Shown here one piece after another: positions 9,484-18,041 of a stretch of DNA of 64,000 bases. Numbering within the stretch: position 1 is the first letter of the stretch; each line of letters starts with the position of its first letter. The translations under genes were made by a program, and so were the position numbers. The notes beneath the pieces are model-generated. The model saw nothing but the letters and a program-made list of their open reading frames with translations. It made no database searches and had not been told where the DNA came from. Source of the DNA: Balneola sp. (lineage in GTDB: Bacteria; Bacteroidota; Rhodothermia; Balneolales; Balneolaceae); assembly GCA_003712055.1 (NCBI GenBank), contig RHLJ01000004.1, forward strand, positions 434,001 to 498,000. Reading direction: 5' to 3'.

Positions 9484-9502
9484 AAGTGACCCCGCCGGGA
9501 CT
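9484..9502. repeat. Distal attachment-site direct repeat of the tRNA-Arg islet
   Basis: Nineteen bases identical to 11274-11292, which is the 3' end of the tRNA-Arg gene plus its flanking bases. The match stops exactly at both sides (G9483/A11273 and A9503/C11293 differ). A perfect partial copy of a tRNA 3' end 1.8 kb downstream is the usual trace of integration by a tyrosine-recombinase element. Confidence 0.8.
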
Positions 9503-9583
9503 ATTTTTTTTAAGTGTCATAGTGCTTAATAGTCTGTTATCATTAGTGTAAGTATAGTTCGAACAACCAATTAAAAATTTGTC

Positions 9584-10729
9584 TCATTCACTTATTATTC
9601 CTTCCCTTTCTAAAACTTCTCTTACATCTTCAAACACAGCTTTAATATTCCCTTTTGGAAATCTAATCTGTCCCAATCCTTGGATATTTGTGAATTCTTT
9701 ACACCCATCCTCTAAAAGAACAATTGCACGATTGAAGCCAAGTTTTCCTTGAAATAGCCCTGCCTCATGTATAACGTTCATTCTGGCTTGTAAACTTCCA
9801 TCAGCTTGCTCATCTTCGGCGGTCATTACCAAAAAGGCGAAAGCGGCGGCATCTAGCATTTCTGATAATCGAGCAATATTTGTAATTCCAGCAATTGGAA
9901 CCCTGTTAAATTCATCCCAAGGTAAATTCAAACGGCCTTGAATAAAATCTTTGAGATTCTTCCACTCTTTTGAACCTCCGTGACCAATAAAAATATTTGT
10001 ACCAATAAATTCTTCTTTTTTACCCTTCGTAGACAACCTCTCTATATGAGAAGCTGCTTGATGAAGAAGGTTACTTAGTTTCTCACTACACTCTGCTGGA
10101 TGCTGAATTTCAAGGATTTCGGCAATGATTGCTAAATGGGGTGGTGCATTAAAACCTTGAGAAAGAGCAAGAGTGTCTCTGGAAAAGAATTTTCCGGCAG
10201 GTTTAATAGCCTGAATAAAATCACTTGTTGAGGCTATTTCTATTTGCTCAGCATTGTCTAATATTTTACTTAAAAAACTATCTTCTTTTTCTTCAAGTAC
10301 AGTTTGTAATATCGAAATTACCTATGGTTGGATATTTTCAAAAGTTTTTTTTATAGACTTTGATATTTCTTTGTACTCTTTGAAATCAGAGAAATTTGCA
10401 TTTCTTTTAATTACTTCCTGTACGTCATCAAAATCGTATTCCTTCCAATATCCTCGAGTTCCGTAACCCATATTATCATATAGTCCCCATTCACTACTAA
10501 AATGAGCTCCGGAGGGTGGTGGTTGAAATTCTTTATAGTAAACACGAGAATGATAGCCCATCCAAGAGCCAGACCATGACTTACTAACTAAATTAGAACT
10601 CTCATTTAATCTATCTAAAGGTTTTTGGTATTTATCAATTTTAAAAGACTCTACTTGCTCATCTAATTTCTTTTTCAAAAAAATTAGTTCACTCGAAAGT
10701 GAGCTTAGATTTGACCTACTCTTAGTCAT
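9584..10729 (-). pseudogene. TIR-like (PF10137-type) defence protein, interrupted by an in-frame amber codon
   Basis: Two open stretches lie in one frame: 10729-10322 (135 residues) and an open frame from 10321 to 9584. They are separated only by TAG at 10322-10324. Reading through gives about 381 residues. The N-terminal part (SWSGSWMGYHSRVYY, PPPSGAHFSSEWGLYD) resembles the leader region of known nucleotide-binding TIR-like proteins. A helical middle region of about 95 residues has no start codon better than weak ones such as TTG at 10036. The C-terminal TIR-like domain shows NIFIGHGGSKEW and NVIHEAGLFQGKLG, whose Glu matches the catalytic residue of NAD-cleaving TIR enzymes. Likely an abortive-infection effector, now broken or needing stop-codon readthrough. 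A shorter TIR protein from an internal start cannot be excluded. Confidence 0.75.
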
Positions 10730-10757
10730 TTATTTCCTACGATTGATTCACAATTAA

Positions 10758-11042
10758 TTAAGCTACTAATTCCTTATTTAACTCTTCGATAGTCAGTTCT
10801 ATCTCCTTTCCAAATAGTTGGTAAATTTTTCCAATTCCACCATTAGTCTCAATGATACCAATGGGTATTTTGTCAACGAAAAGTATGTAATCAGCAGGCC
10901 CAGAATCAGTGGGATATTCACATATTGCTATACCTTTACCCAGAGTAAAATCAATGGCTTTATAATTTTGAACAACCCATCCTGATTTCTGCAAAGCTAA
11001 ATCTATATCTCTCCGAGCAATCTGTTCTGGTGGTAGTGGCAT
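10758..11042 (-). pseudogene. N-terminal fragment of a type I restriction subunit R (HsdR)
   Basis: A 94-residue reading frame whose first 65 residues match the start of HsdR nuclease subunits: ARRDIDLALQKSGWVVQ, GKGIAICEYPT and GPADYILFVDK. Full HsdR proteins exceed 700 residues and continue into DEAD-like helicase domains, all absent here. The nuclease motif normally read as IEAK is IETN, so the catalytic lysine is lost. The last 25 residues do not look like HsdR. It lies 28 bp upstream of the TIR-like gene on the same strand inside the tRNA islet. Best read as a deletion remnant. Confidence 0.7.
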
Positions 11043-11273
11043 TCAAACAACCTTATTCATATTCGAGCAGATAATAATTAAAAGGGTTGGCTTTTTCATT
11101 ATTATTATACTTAATCATAGGAAAATGAGATACTTACAGAACTAAGAAAGACAAATATAGGTTCTGAATACTTTATATATGTGATAGGTCAGGGAAATCT
11201 TCAGCTATACCTTTAACCTTGTGATAACTAATTCATATATAAGAAATATATTCTATTATTTATACTAATCTAA

Positions 11274-11292
11274 AAGTGACCCCGCCGGGACT
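11274..11292. repeat. Proximal attachment-site direct repeat within the tRNA-Arg 3' end
   Basis: Partner of the identical 19 bases at 9484-9502. It covers the 3' half of the T arm, the acceptor strand and three bases beyond the tRNA. The tRNA itself stays complete, as expected when an integrating element restores the gene end. Confidence 0.8.
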
Positions 11293-11349
11293 CGAACCCA
11301 GATCTAGAGCTTAGGAGGCTCCTATTCTATCCAGTTGAACTACAGGGTC
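11277..11349 (-). tRNA. tRNA-Arg (anticodon CCT)
   Basis: Seventy-three bases fold as a cloverleaf. The acceptor GACCCTG pairs with CGGGGTC (one G-T). The D arm has TTCAACTGGATAGAA, the anticodon loop reads CTCCTAA with anticodon CCT inside a GAGC/GCTC stem, and the T loop is GGTTCGAGTCC. The discriminator base is A and no CCA is encoded. It reads codon AGG. Its 3' end is the integration site of the neighbouring islet. Confidence 0.93.
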
Positions 11350-11465
11350 TGATTAGATAGCACAGAATATAAGGCCTTTGTATTTAAAAGAGTTTTAGCG
11401 AAAAAAATGGTAGACTCAGCGGTGGTTCAAATCTTGGAAAAACTAACTTGATAACATTTTATTAG

Positions 11466-12278
11466 ATGACTTCTTCATTCAAAGAAAAGGTTATAATTGT
11501 TACTGGTGGAGGCGGTGTACTTGGAGGTGCAATCGCATCTGGGTTCGCTGAGATGGAAGGAGAGGTGGTCATTTTAGGTCGTAACCTTGATACCCTTAGC
11601 GACAAAGCAAGAGAAATTCACGATCAGAAAAGTAAAGTAGTACACTGTTTGCCTTGCGATGTGCTTGATCGTGAGCAATTAGAACAGGTAAAAAAAGATA
11701 TTATCTCCCGGTTTGGTTCCATTGATATTCTGGTCAATGCAGCTGGAGGAAATCGAAAAGGAGCGACCATCGCTCCAGATCAAACCTTCTTTGATTTGGA
11801 TACAGACGATTTTGAAAAAGTCGCAGACCTTAACCTAATGGGGACCGTATTACCCTGCCAGGTTTTTGGAGAGGTTATGGCAAAGAATAAAAAAGGGGTA
11901 ATTCTTAATGTTTCTTCAATGGCTGCGGATAGAGTAATAACTCGTGTGATGGGTTATTCAGCTTCAAAGGCAGCGGTCGAAAATTTCACAAAGACCTTAG
12001 CTGTTGAAATGGCTCATAAGTTTGGAGAAGGAATCAGGGTAAATGCTATCGCTCCAGGGTTTTTTATTGCGGATCAAAACCGTGAGCTTCTTACAAACCG
12101 GGATGGAAGTTTTACGGATAGAGGAAAAACGATCATTCAAAATACTCCAATGGGAAGATTTGGAGAAAAGGAAGAAGTAGTGGGGGCATCTCTATTTCTG
12201 TGTAGTGAGGCGGCGAGATTCATCACAGGAACAGTACTTGCCATAGATGGAGGCTTTAGTGCATTCAGTGGAGTATAA
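11466..12278 (+). CDS. SDR-family oxidoreductase, probable D-fructuronate reductase (D-mannonate oxidoreductase)
   Basis: A 270-residue classical short-chain dehydrogenase. The nucleotide-binding motif TGGGGVLGGAI, NAAGG after the fourth strand, Ser in NVSSMAA, and the catalytic YSASK (Tyr164, Lys168) are all present. As first gene of the hexuronate operon, 3 bp before uxuA, it most likely reduces fructuronate to mannonate with NAD(P)H, replacing the long-chain UxuB enzyme that is absent. The family is certain; the substrate comes from context. Another sugar-acid oxidoreductase role, such as KduD-like, is possible. Confidence 0.85.
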   Translation: MTSSFKEKVIIVTGGGGVLGGAIASGFAEMEGEVVILGRNLDTLSDKAREIHDQKSKVVHCLPCDVLDREQLEQVKKDIISRFGSIDILVNAAGGNRKGATIAPDQTFFDLDTDDFEKVADLNLMGTVLPCQVFGEVMAKNKKGVILNVSSMAADRVITRVMGYSASKAAVENFTKTLAVEMAHKFGEGIRVNAIAPGFFIADQNRELLTNRDGSFTDRGKTIIQNTPMGRFGEKEEVVGASLFLCSEAARFITGTVLAIDGGFSAFSGV

Positions 12279-12281
12279 ACG

Positions 12282-13490
12282 ATGAGTTTAACCCAGGCGT
12301 GGCGTTGGTATGGTCCAAACGATATGGTATCCTTATCTGATATCGAACAGTCTGGTGCAACGTGTGTGGTACATGCCCTACACTCAGTTCCGGTAGGTGA
12401 GCTTTGGGAAATCGAAGACATCCAAAGAAGAAAAGAGCTGATCGAAGTAGACCAAGAAACAGGAAGGAAACGGAAATTGGCGTGGGGAGTGGTTGAAAGC
12501 CTGAATGTTCATGAAAGTATCCGGCAGGGTTTAGATGATCGAGACGAGTATATAGAAAAGTACATTCGGTCCTTAAAAAATCTGAGTAGTGCGGGTATAA
12601 CTATCGTGTGTTATAACTTCATGCCATTGCTGGACTGGACCCGTACTGACCTTAAATTTAAAATGGAAGATCAATCCCTAGCCCTTCGCTTCGATTGGAC
12701 AGCTTATGTTGCCTTTGATTTATTTATCCTGCAACGATCGGGAGCAGAGAACGACTATTCTGAATCAGAAAGAAAGCAGGCGGAAATCTATTTTTCAGAA
12801 CTCAATGCAGCCCAGATTGAAGAGCTGACGGATACTATTTTACAAGGAGTGCCCGGAACTTCTACTGTTCTTTCACTAGCAGAGTTCAAAGATTTGCTCG
12901 AAAGCTATTCAGCGATTGATGAAGAAAAATTCAGGCAAAACTTCGTCTATTTTCTAGAGCGAGTAATTCCCGAAGCCGAAAAACTAGGGATTAAGATGTG
13001 TTGTCATCCGGACGACCCTCCGTTTAATCTTTTTGGGATTCCCAGGATTGTATCTACTGAAAAGGATTTAAAGTGGTTAGTTGAATCAGTTCCAAGTCCC
13101 AGCAATGGTATAACATTCTGTTCTGGTTCTTTAGGCCCAAATGAAGCTAATGATTTACCCCAAATCATCAGGAATCTTAGGGATCATATTCATTTTATTC
13201 ACTTAAGAAATGTGCAACGAGAAGAAGGAAAAACATTCTTCGAAGCCAATCATCTTGAAGGAAGCGTTGATATGTTTGCGGTTATGCAAGCTTTGGTGGA
13301 AGAATCAAAAAGAAGAGAATCGGTTGGCAGAAAGGATGTTTCCATACCTTATCGCCCGGATCATGGACATCAAATGCTGGACGATTTGAACAAGGAAATA
13401 CCCTTTCACGGATACTCTGCCATTGGGAGACTACGGGGTTTGTCGGAATTGAGAGGCCTGGAATTAGGGATAGAGAGGTCGGCATCATGA
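12282..13490 (+). CDS. uxuA: Mannonate dehydratase
   Basis: Converts D-mannonate to 2-keto-3-deoxygluconate in the cytoplasm. The 402-residue protein begins with WRWYGPNDMVSLSDIEQSGA, typical of UxuA. It carries metal-site motifs such as CCHPDDPPF, FCSGSLG, FIHLRNVQRE and PYRPDHGHQM, all strongly conserved in the family. Length is standard. It starts 3 bp after the SDR stop and its stop overlaps the uxaC start (ATGA), indicating translational coupling. Confidence 0.95.
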   Translation: MSLTQAWRWYGPNDMVSLSDIEQSGATCVVHALHSVPVGELWEIEDIQRRKELIEVDQETGRKRKLAWGVVESLNVHESIRQGLDDRDEYIEKYIRSLKNLSSAGITIVCYNFMPLLDWTRTDLKFKMEDQSLALRFDWTAYVAFDLFILQRSGAENDYSESERKQAEIYFSELNAAQIEELTDTILQGVPGTSTVLSLAEFKDLLESYSAIDEEKFRQNFVYFLERVIPEAEKLGIKMCCHPDDPPFNLFGIPRIVSTEKDLKWLVESVPSPSNGITFCSGSLGPNEANDLPQIIRNLRDHIHFIHLRNVQREEGKTFFEANHLEGSVDMFAVMQALVEESKRRESVGRKDVSIPYRPDHGHQMLDDLNKEIPFHGYSAIGRLRGLSELRGLELGIERSAS

Positions 13491-14890
13491 AGCAATCATT
13501 TATCCATGATGATTTTCTGCTCGAAACAGAAGTTGCGCGGAGGTTATATCATGAAGTAGCAAAACCACTGCCGATCATCGATTATCACAATCATCTCTCT
13601 CCAAAGGATATTGCCAGTAACCGAGCATTCGAAAATCTGACTCAGATTTGGCTAGAGGGTGACCACTACAAATGGAGAGCCATGAGGGCTGCTGGTATAG
13701 ATGAACATTTCATCACTGGTGAGGCATCCGATAAAGAGAAATTTTTAAAATGGGCCGAAACGGTCCCCAAGACGCTTAGAAACCCTCTCTTCCATTGGAC
13801 ACATCTTGAATTGAAAAGATACTTCGGAATTGATGAGTTACTGACCCCTGAAAACGCAGCATCCATTTTTGATTCGACGAAGGATCAGCTGCAATCAGAA
13901 GAATTTGCCGTTCAGGGACTTTTAGACAAAATGAACGTCGAGGTGATTTGTACGACTGATGATCCCGTTGACAGTCTTGAATCGCATCGGGCATTCAAGG
14001 AAGGAAATCAATCACTAAAGCTCCTACCCACTTTTCGACCGGACAAATTCATGGAAGTAGAGGATTCGACGTTTTTTCTAGCCTACTTAAAAGAGATTGA
14101 AGAACAGTCGAATATTGAGATTACAAATCTGGATGATCTTTTAACTGCTATTAAACAAAGATATAACTATTTCGAATCTGTGGGTTGTATGCTTTCTGAT
14201 CATGGGCTATCAAAAGTCCCAGCTGTGCCATTTACTAAGAATAAGGTCGAGTCAATTTTTCAAGATCTGCTAGCAGGAAAGGAATGCTCCCAGCAAGAAA
14301 AAGAGCAGTTTAAAGGTTTTCTCCTTCAACAATTTGCAATGCTGGATTATGATAAGAATTGGGTAATGCAGCTTCATATAGGCCCAATAAGAAATACGAA
14401 TTCGAGGTTGCTAAGCCAAATTGGAAGGGATGCTGGGACAGACTCAATTGGAGATTTTCAGCATGCCGAGTCATTACAATTCTTCCTGGATCTCCTGGAT
14501 AGCAGCAACAGTTTACCGAAGTCCATTTTGTATAATGTTAATCCCGCTGATAATGAAGTATTTGCTACCATGGCGGGTAATTTTAATGATGGGAGTGTTC
14601 CTGGGAAAATACAGTGGGGTTCAGCATGGTGGTTTTTGGATCAACTTGATGGGATGACCAATCAGATTAATACCTTATCCAATATAGGCTTGTTGAGTAC
14701 ATTTATAGGGATGCTTACCGATTCAAGAAGCTTTTTATCGTTTCCTCGCCATGAATATTTCCGCCGTTTATTATGCAGTTTGATAGGACACGATGTGGAG
14801 AAGGGGCTTTTACCAAATGATGAGTCCTTACTTTCGGAATTAGTCGGGAATGTTTGTTATTTCAATGCGAAAAAATATTTCGGGTTTTAA
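13487..14890 (+). CDS. uxaC: Glucuronate isomerase (uronate isomerase)
   Basis: Isomerises D-glucuronate to D-fructuronate (and galacturonate to tagaturonate) in the cytoplasm. The 467-residue protein has the amidohydrolase-type start IIDYHNHLSPKDIA with His34 and His36, then QIWLEGDHYKWRAMRAAG, ICTTDDPVDSL, MQLHIGPIRNTN and GSAWWFLDQ, all characteristic of UxaC. Length is standard. It overlaps uxuA by 4 bp and is followed 2 bp later by kdgK. No uxaA or uxaB lies nearby, so the glucuronate branch is the one completed here. Confidence 0.95.
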   Translation: MKQSFIHDDFLLETEVARRLYHEVAKPLPIIDYHNHLSPKDIASNRAFENLTQIWLEGDHYKWRAMRAAGIDEHFITGEASDKEKFLKWAETVPKTLRNPLFHWTHLELKRYFGIDELLTPENAASIFDSTKDQLQSEEFAVQGLLDKMNVEVICTTDDPVDSLESHRAFKEGNQSLKLLPTFRPDKFMEVEDSTFFLAYLKEIEEQSNIEITNLDDLLTAIKQRYNYFESVGCMLSDHGLSKVPAVPFTKNKVESIFQDLLAGKECSQQEKEQFKGFLLQQFAMLDYDKNWVMQLHIGPIRNTNSRLLSQIGRDAGTDSIGDFQHAESLQFFLDLLDSSNSLPKSILYNVNPADNEVFATMAGNFNDGSVPGKIQWGSAWWFLDQLDGMTNQINTLSNIGLLSTFIGMLTDSRSFLSFPRHEYFRRLLCSLIGHDVEKGLLPNDESLLSELVGNVCYFNAKKYFGF

Positions 14891-14892
14891 CT

Positions 14893-15930
14893 ATGAAAAA
14901 AGTGATCACTTTCGGAGAAATCATGTTGAGGCTATCCCCTCCGGGATTCCAGAGATTTACCCAGGCAACCTCCTTTGACGCTGTATATGGAGGAGGTGAA
15001 TCTAACGTAGCAGTATCACTTTCAAATTTTGGGTTACCCGTTGATTTCGTTTCCAGGATTCCCAAAAACGAGATAGGAGATTCAGCAATTAATGTACTTA
15101 GAAGTCGCGGAGTAGGTACAGATCAAATTATCAGGGGAGGAGACAGACTGGGGATATATTTCCTGGAAACGGGAGCAGTGGCCCGGGCGAGTAAGGTGAT
15201 TTATGATCGGGCAAATTCTGCCATGTCAATGATAAAACCAGGTATGATTGATTGGGAGTCTGTTTTCAAAGAGGCTAATTGGTTTCATTGGACGGGTATT
15301 ACCCCTGCAATTTCCCAAAGCGCTGCTGATGTTTGCCTGGAAGCAGTAAAGGTAGCCGATAGTATGGGGGTTACTATTTCAACCGATCTTAACTACCGAA
15401 AGAAGCTTTGGAAATATGGAGTTGATCCAGCATCCATTATGACTCCACTTGTAGAATACTGCGATATCATTCTCGGAAATGAAGAGGATGCTGAAAAGCA
15501 CTTTGGTATTCACCCAACTTCTGTTGATGTGACCGAAGGAGCATCAGTTACTGCAAAAGCCTTTGAGTCTGTTTGTATCCAAATGATGGAGAAATTTCCA
15601 AAAGCCAAAAAAGTGATTACAACCTTACGAGGTTCAAAAAGTGCATCACATAATTCATGGGCGGGAATACTTTATGATGGGGAACAGGTATATACTTCCA
15701 AAAGCTATGAAATCACCCATATTGTAGATCGAGTTGGTGGAGGAGATAGTTTCATGGCCGGATTGATCTATGGACTTCTTCAATTTGAAGGGAATGATCA
15801 AAAAGCTCTGGATTTTGCTGTAGCTGCATCCTGTCTAAAACATACCATTGTTGGTGATGCAAATTTGGTTACCGTAGAAGAAGTAGAAAAATTGATGGAC
15901 GGCGATGGTTCAGGGAGAGTAAGCCGATGA
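14893..15930 (+). CDS. kdgK: 2-keto-3-deoxygluconate kinase (PfkB family)
   Basis: Phosphorylates 2-keto-3-deoxygluconate to KDPG. A PfkB/ribokinase fold is shown by ITFGEIMLRLSPPGFQRF near the N-terminus, YGGGESNVAVSLSNFG, STDLNYRKKLWK and the anion-hole motif VGGGDSFMAG near residue 284. The reading frame opens earlier (14854), but the ATG at 14893 gives the normal N-terminus MKKVITFGE and lies 2 bp after uxaC, so it is preferred. The length of 345 residues is normal. It overlaps eda by 4 bp. Confidence 0.92.
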   Translation: MKKVITFGEIMLRLSPPGFQRFTQATSFDAVYGGGESNVAVSLSNFGLPVDFVSRIPKNEIGDSAINVLRSRGVGTDQIIRGGDRLGIYFLETGAVARASKVIYDRANSAMSMIKPGMIDWESVFKEANWFHWTGITPAISQSAADVCLEAVKVADSMGVTISTDLNYRKKLWKYGVDPASIMTPLVEYCDIILGNEEDAEKHFGIHPTSVDVTEGASVTAKAFESVCIQMMEKFPKAKKVITTLRGSKSASHNSWAGILYDGEQVYTSKSYEITHIVDRVGGGDSFMAGLIYGLLQFEGNDQKALDFAVAASCLKHTIVGDANLVTVEEVEKLMDGDGSGRVSR

Positions 15931-16580
15931 GCGAAGAGCTGCTATCCAAGATTGCCGAATTTCCAGTCATTCCTGTGTTTTATCATGATGATGTAGAAAC
16001 AACTGTAAATGTTGTGAATGCATGTTATACAGGAGGAATGAGGGTCTTCGAATTCACAAACCGGGGAGAAAACAGCGAGGCTATCTTTAAAGAACTCATT
16101 CAAGAGTCGGAAAAATTTCCAGGGATGGTTTTTGGCACTGGGACAATAATGAATAGAGATCAGGCTGAAGTCTTTTTAGGATTAGGAGCTGAATTCATCG
16201 TTTCGCCCATTATGGATCCTGAAGTTGCGTCGCTATGCGGTACTGAAAACAAACCCTGGGTTCCAGGTTGTGGGACACTCACGGAAGTTATAAGCGCGAC
16301 ACGTTTGGGAGCAGAATTAGTAAAGGTATTTCCCGGAAATGTGCTAGGTCCTCAGTTCATTAAATCTTGTTTAGGGCCTTGTCCTCATTTAAAATTAATG
16401 CCAACTGGTGGGGTTAAGCCAACTCAAGAAAATCTAAGTGGATGGTTTAATGCAGGAGTATTCTCTGTGGGAATAGGTTCAAGCTTGTTTGATAGTGAGA
16501 GTATAAAACCAGAGAACTTTCAGAAACTGGTAGATAAGATTTCACAAGTTAAAACGATGGTTAACTCCTTTTCCAATTGA
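15927..16580 (+). CDS. eda: KDPG/KHG aldolase
   Basis: Splits 2-keto-3-deoxy-6-phosphogluconate into pyruvate and glyceraldehyde-3-phosphate. The 217-residue TIM barrel shows PVIPVFYHDD, the proton-relay Glu in FEFTNRG (Glu42), GTGTI, GCGTLTE, the Schiff-base lysine in ELVKVFPG (Lys133) and MPTGGV. It overlaps kdgK by 4 bp (ATGA) and completes the catabolic half of the operon. Confidence 0.94.
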   Translation: MSEELLSKIAEFPVIPVFYHDDVETTVNVVNACYTGGMRVFEFTNRGENSEAIFKELIQESEKFPGMVFGTGTIMNRDQAEVFLGLGAEFIVSPIMDPEVASLCGTENKPWVPGCGTLTEVISATRLGAELVKVFPGNVLGPQFIKSCLGPCPHLKLMPTGGVKPTQENLSGWFNAGVFSVGIGSSLFDSESIKPENFQKLVDKISQVKTMVNSFSN

Positions 16581-17578
16581 TCAGCAGTAAAGCTCATATC
16601 ATCATCAATAAATGTTTTTTAGCCATGCTGTTGTTGGCATTTTTGAACAGTTCTTGTTCAGAGAAGGAGCAATCTAAAACGCTGCGCCTTGCACATGGTC
16701 TTGATGTTAATCACTCTGTGCATATTGCTATGGTTAAAATGGGTGAAGAACTGGACAGGCTTTCCAAGGGAAAACTCACTATTCAAATTTATCCAAATCA
16801 GCAATTAGGCTCAGAAAGAGAGCTATTGGAGTTAGTGCAGCTTGGCTCAATCGATATGACGAAATCCTCGGCCGCTGTAGTAGAGAGTTTTTCACCTGAA
16901 TACAAGGTATTTGGCATTCCTTATCTGTTTACTACCGATGAACATCGTCTAAAAGTGTTAAATGGAGAAATTGGACAGCGTATTCTGAACAGTAGTACAG
17001 ATTATAATCTCAGGGGGCTGAGCTATTATGACTCGGGTAAAAGAAGCTTTTACACTAAAGATCGGTTAGTGGAAAAACCATCGGACCTAAAAGGATTAAA
17101 AATCCGTGTTCAGCAGAGCAACACAGCAATTCAGATGGTTAACAGTTACGAAGCTTCAGCCACACCAATAGCATTTGGGGAGCTTTATAGTGCTTTACAA
17201 CAAGGAGTAGTAGATGGTGCCGAAAACAATCCCCCAAGCTTTTATCTGACCCGACATTATGAGGTGTGCAGGTATTACATATTAAATGAACACACCGCCA
17301 TTCCCGACATACTTGTAATTAGCGAGATAACGTGGAAAGAACTTAATGAACAGGAAAGAGCCTGGGTGAAAGAAGCAGCTGATGTTTCCAGAAAATTACA
17401 GTTCGAGCTTTGGGAGATTTCAGAACAGGAATCTTTGGATGCTGTAAAAGCAGCTGGTGTGGAAGTAATTTATCCTGACAAAGAACCATTTAAAGAAGCG
17501 AGTAAGGAACTCATTGAACGCCTAACAGAAGACCCATTAGTAAGAGAATTATACCTTCAAATCCAGGATCTTGAATAA
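16577..17578 (+). CDS. dctP: TRAP transporter substrate-binding lipoprotein (DctP type)
   Basis: Binds the substrate for the TRAP permease encoded next. The 333-residue protein has a lipobox NSSC and then the DctP fold: LRLAHGLDVNHSVH, YPNQQLGSERELLELVQLG, GLKIRVQQSN and QQGVVDGAENNPPSF. The start is TTG at 16577, overlapping the eda stop, and gives a full signal with a charged n-region. An in-frame ATG at 16625 would leave a very short signal. The operon implies a hexuronate as substrate. Confidence 0.9.
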   Translation: MISSKAHIIINKCFLAMLLLAFLNSSCSEKEQSKTLRLAHGLDVNHSVHIAMVKMGEELDRLSKGKLTIQIYPNQQLGSERELLELVQLGSIDMTKSSAAVVESFSPEYKVFGIPYLFTTDEHRLKVLNGEIGQRILNSSTDYNLRGLSYYDSGKRSFYTKDRLVEKPSDLKGLKIRVQQSNTAIQMVNSYEASATPIAFGELYSALQQGVVDGAENNPPSFYLTRHYEVCRYYILNEHTAIPDILVISEITWKELNEQERAWVKEAADVSRKLQFELWEISEQESLDAVKAAGVEVIYPDKEPFKEASKELIERLTEDPLVRELYLQIQDLE

Positions 17579-18041
17579 GCTAACACACTATATCACCGTA
17601 AGCCTTAAGCATGTATTAGTACTGCTTATGTCTGTATTGGTCATAGATGTTTGTTGGCAGGTATTTTCAAGATATGTACTTCAGGATCCCAGTTCATTCA
17701 CCGATGAATTGGCAAGATATTTACTTATTTGGTTGTCCTTGTTGGGGGCGGCCTATGTAACCGGTAAGGATGAGCACATAGCCATTGACCTGCTTTCAAA
17801 GAAGATGAATGCTACAGCTAATGTTGTTCTAAAAAATAGCCTGGTTTTATTTTTTTCTCTTAGTGTGTTGGTATTTGGCGGGATTTACCTGGTTACTACA
17901 ATGCTGGCGCTAGAGCAGCTCTCCGCTACCTTACAAATTCCAATGGGGTATATATACCTTGTAATTCCTCTCAGCGGTTTTATTATGTGCTACTATTCGG
18001 TGGCGAATTTAATCTCATTCTTTAAAGAAGGGAGAGATTGA
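17571..18041 (+). CDS. dctQ: TRAP transporter small permease (DctQ type)
   Basis: A 156-residue membrane protein with four predicted helices, the usual DctQ layout. The motif YVLQDPSSFTDELARYLLIW is diagnostic for the family and is followed by a second helix starting LLGAAYVTGKDEHIAID. It starts with TTG at 17571 inside the end of dctP and ends overlapping dctM. It scaffolds the large permease in the inner membrane. Confidence 0.9.
   Translation: MNKLTHYITVSLKHVLVLLMSVLVIDVCWQVFSRYVLQDPSSFTDELARYLLIWLSLLGAAYVTGKDEHIAIDLLSKKMNATANVVLKNSLVLFFSLSVLVFGGIYLVTTMLALEQLSATLQIPMGYIYLVIPLSGFIMCYYSVANLISFFKEGRD

Larger units (their letters stand above)
9503..11292. mobile_element. Small tRNA-Arg-integrated genomic islet with defence-gene remnants
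   Basis: The 1.8 kb between the two 19-bp repeats holds only two minus-strand coding remnants, an HsdR N-terminal fragment and a TIR-like gene with an amber codon. Its composition is visibly more AT-rich than the symporter and hexuronate genes on either side. No integrase gene is present, so it is either a remnant of a larger island or a non-autonomous element mobilised in trans. The boundary repeats are seen directly; the history is inferred. Confidence 0.7.

Noticed and set aside
9484..9530. Possible terminator after the symporter gene (CCCGCCGGG followed by T8)
   Set aside because: Only three pairs can form; the GC-rich part is better explained as the tRNA-derived attachment repeat.
14854..14892. 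Upstream start for kdgK overlapping uxaC
   Set aside because: It would add 13 residues before the conserved PfkB N-terminus; ATG at 14893 fits the family.
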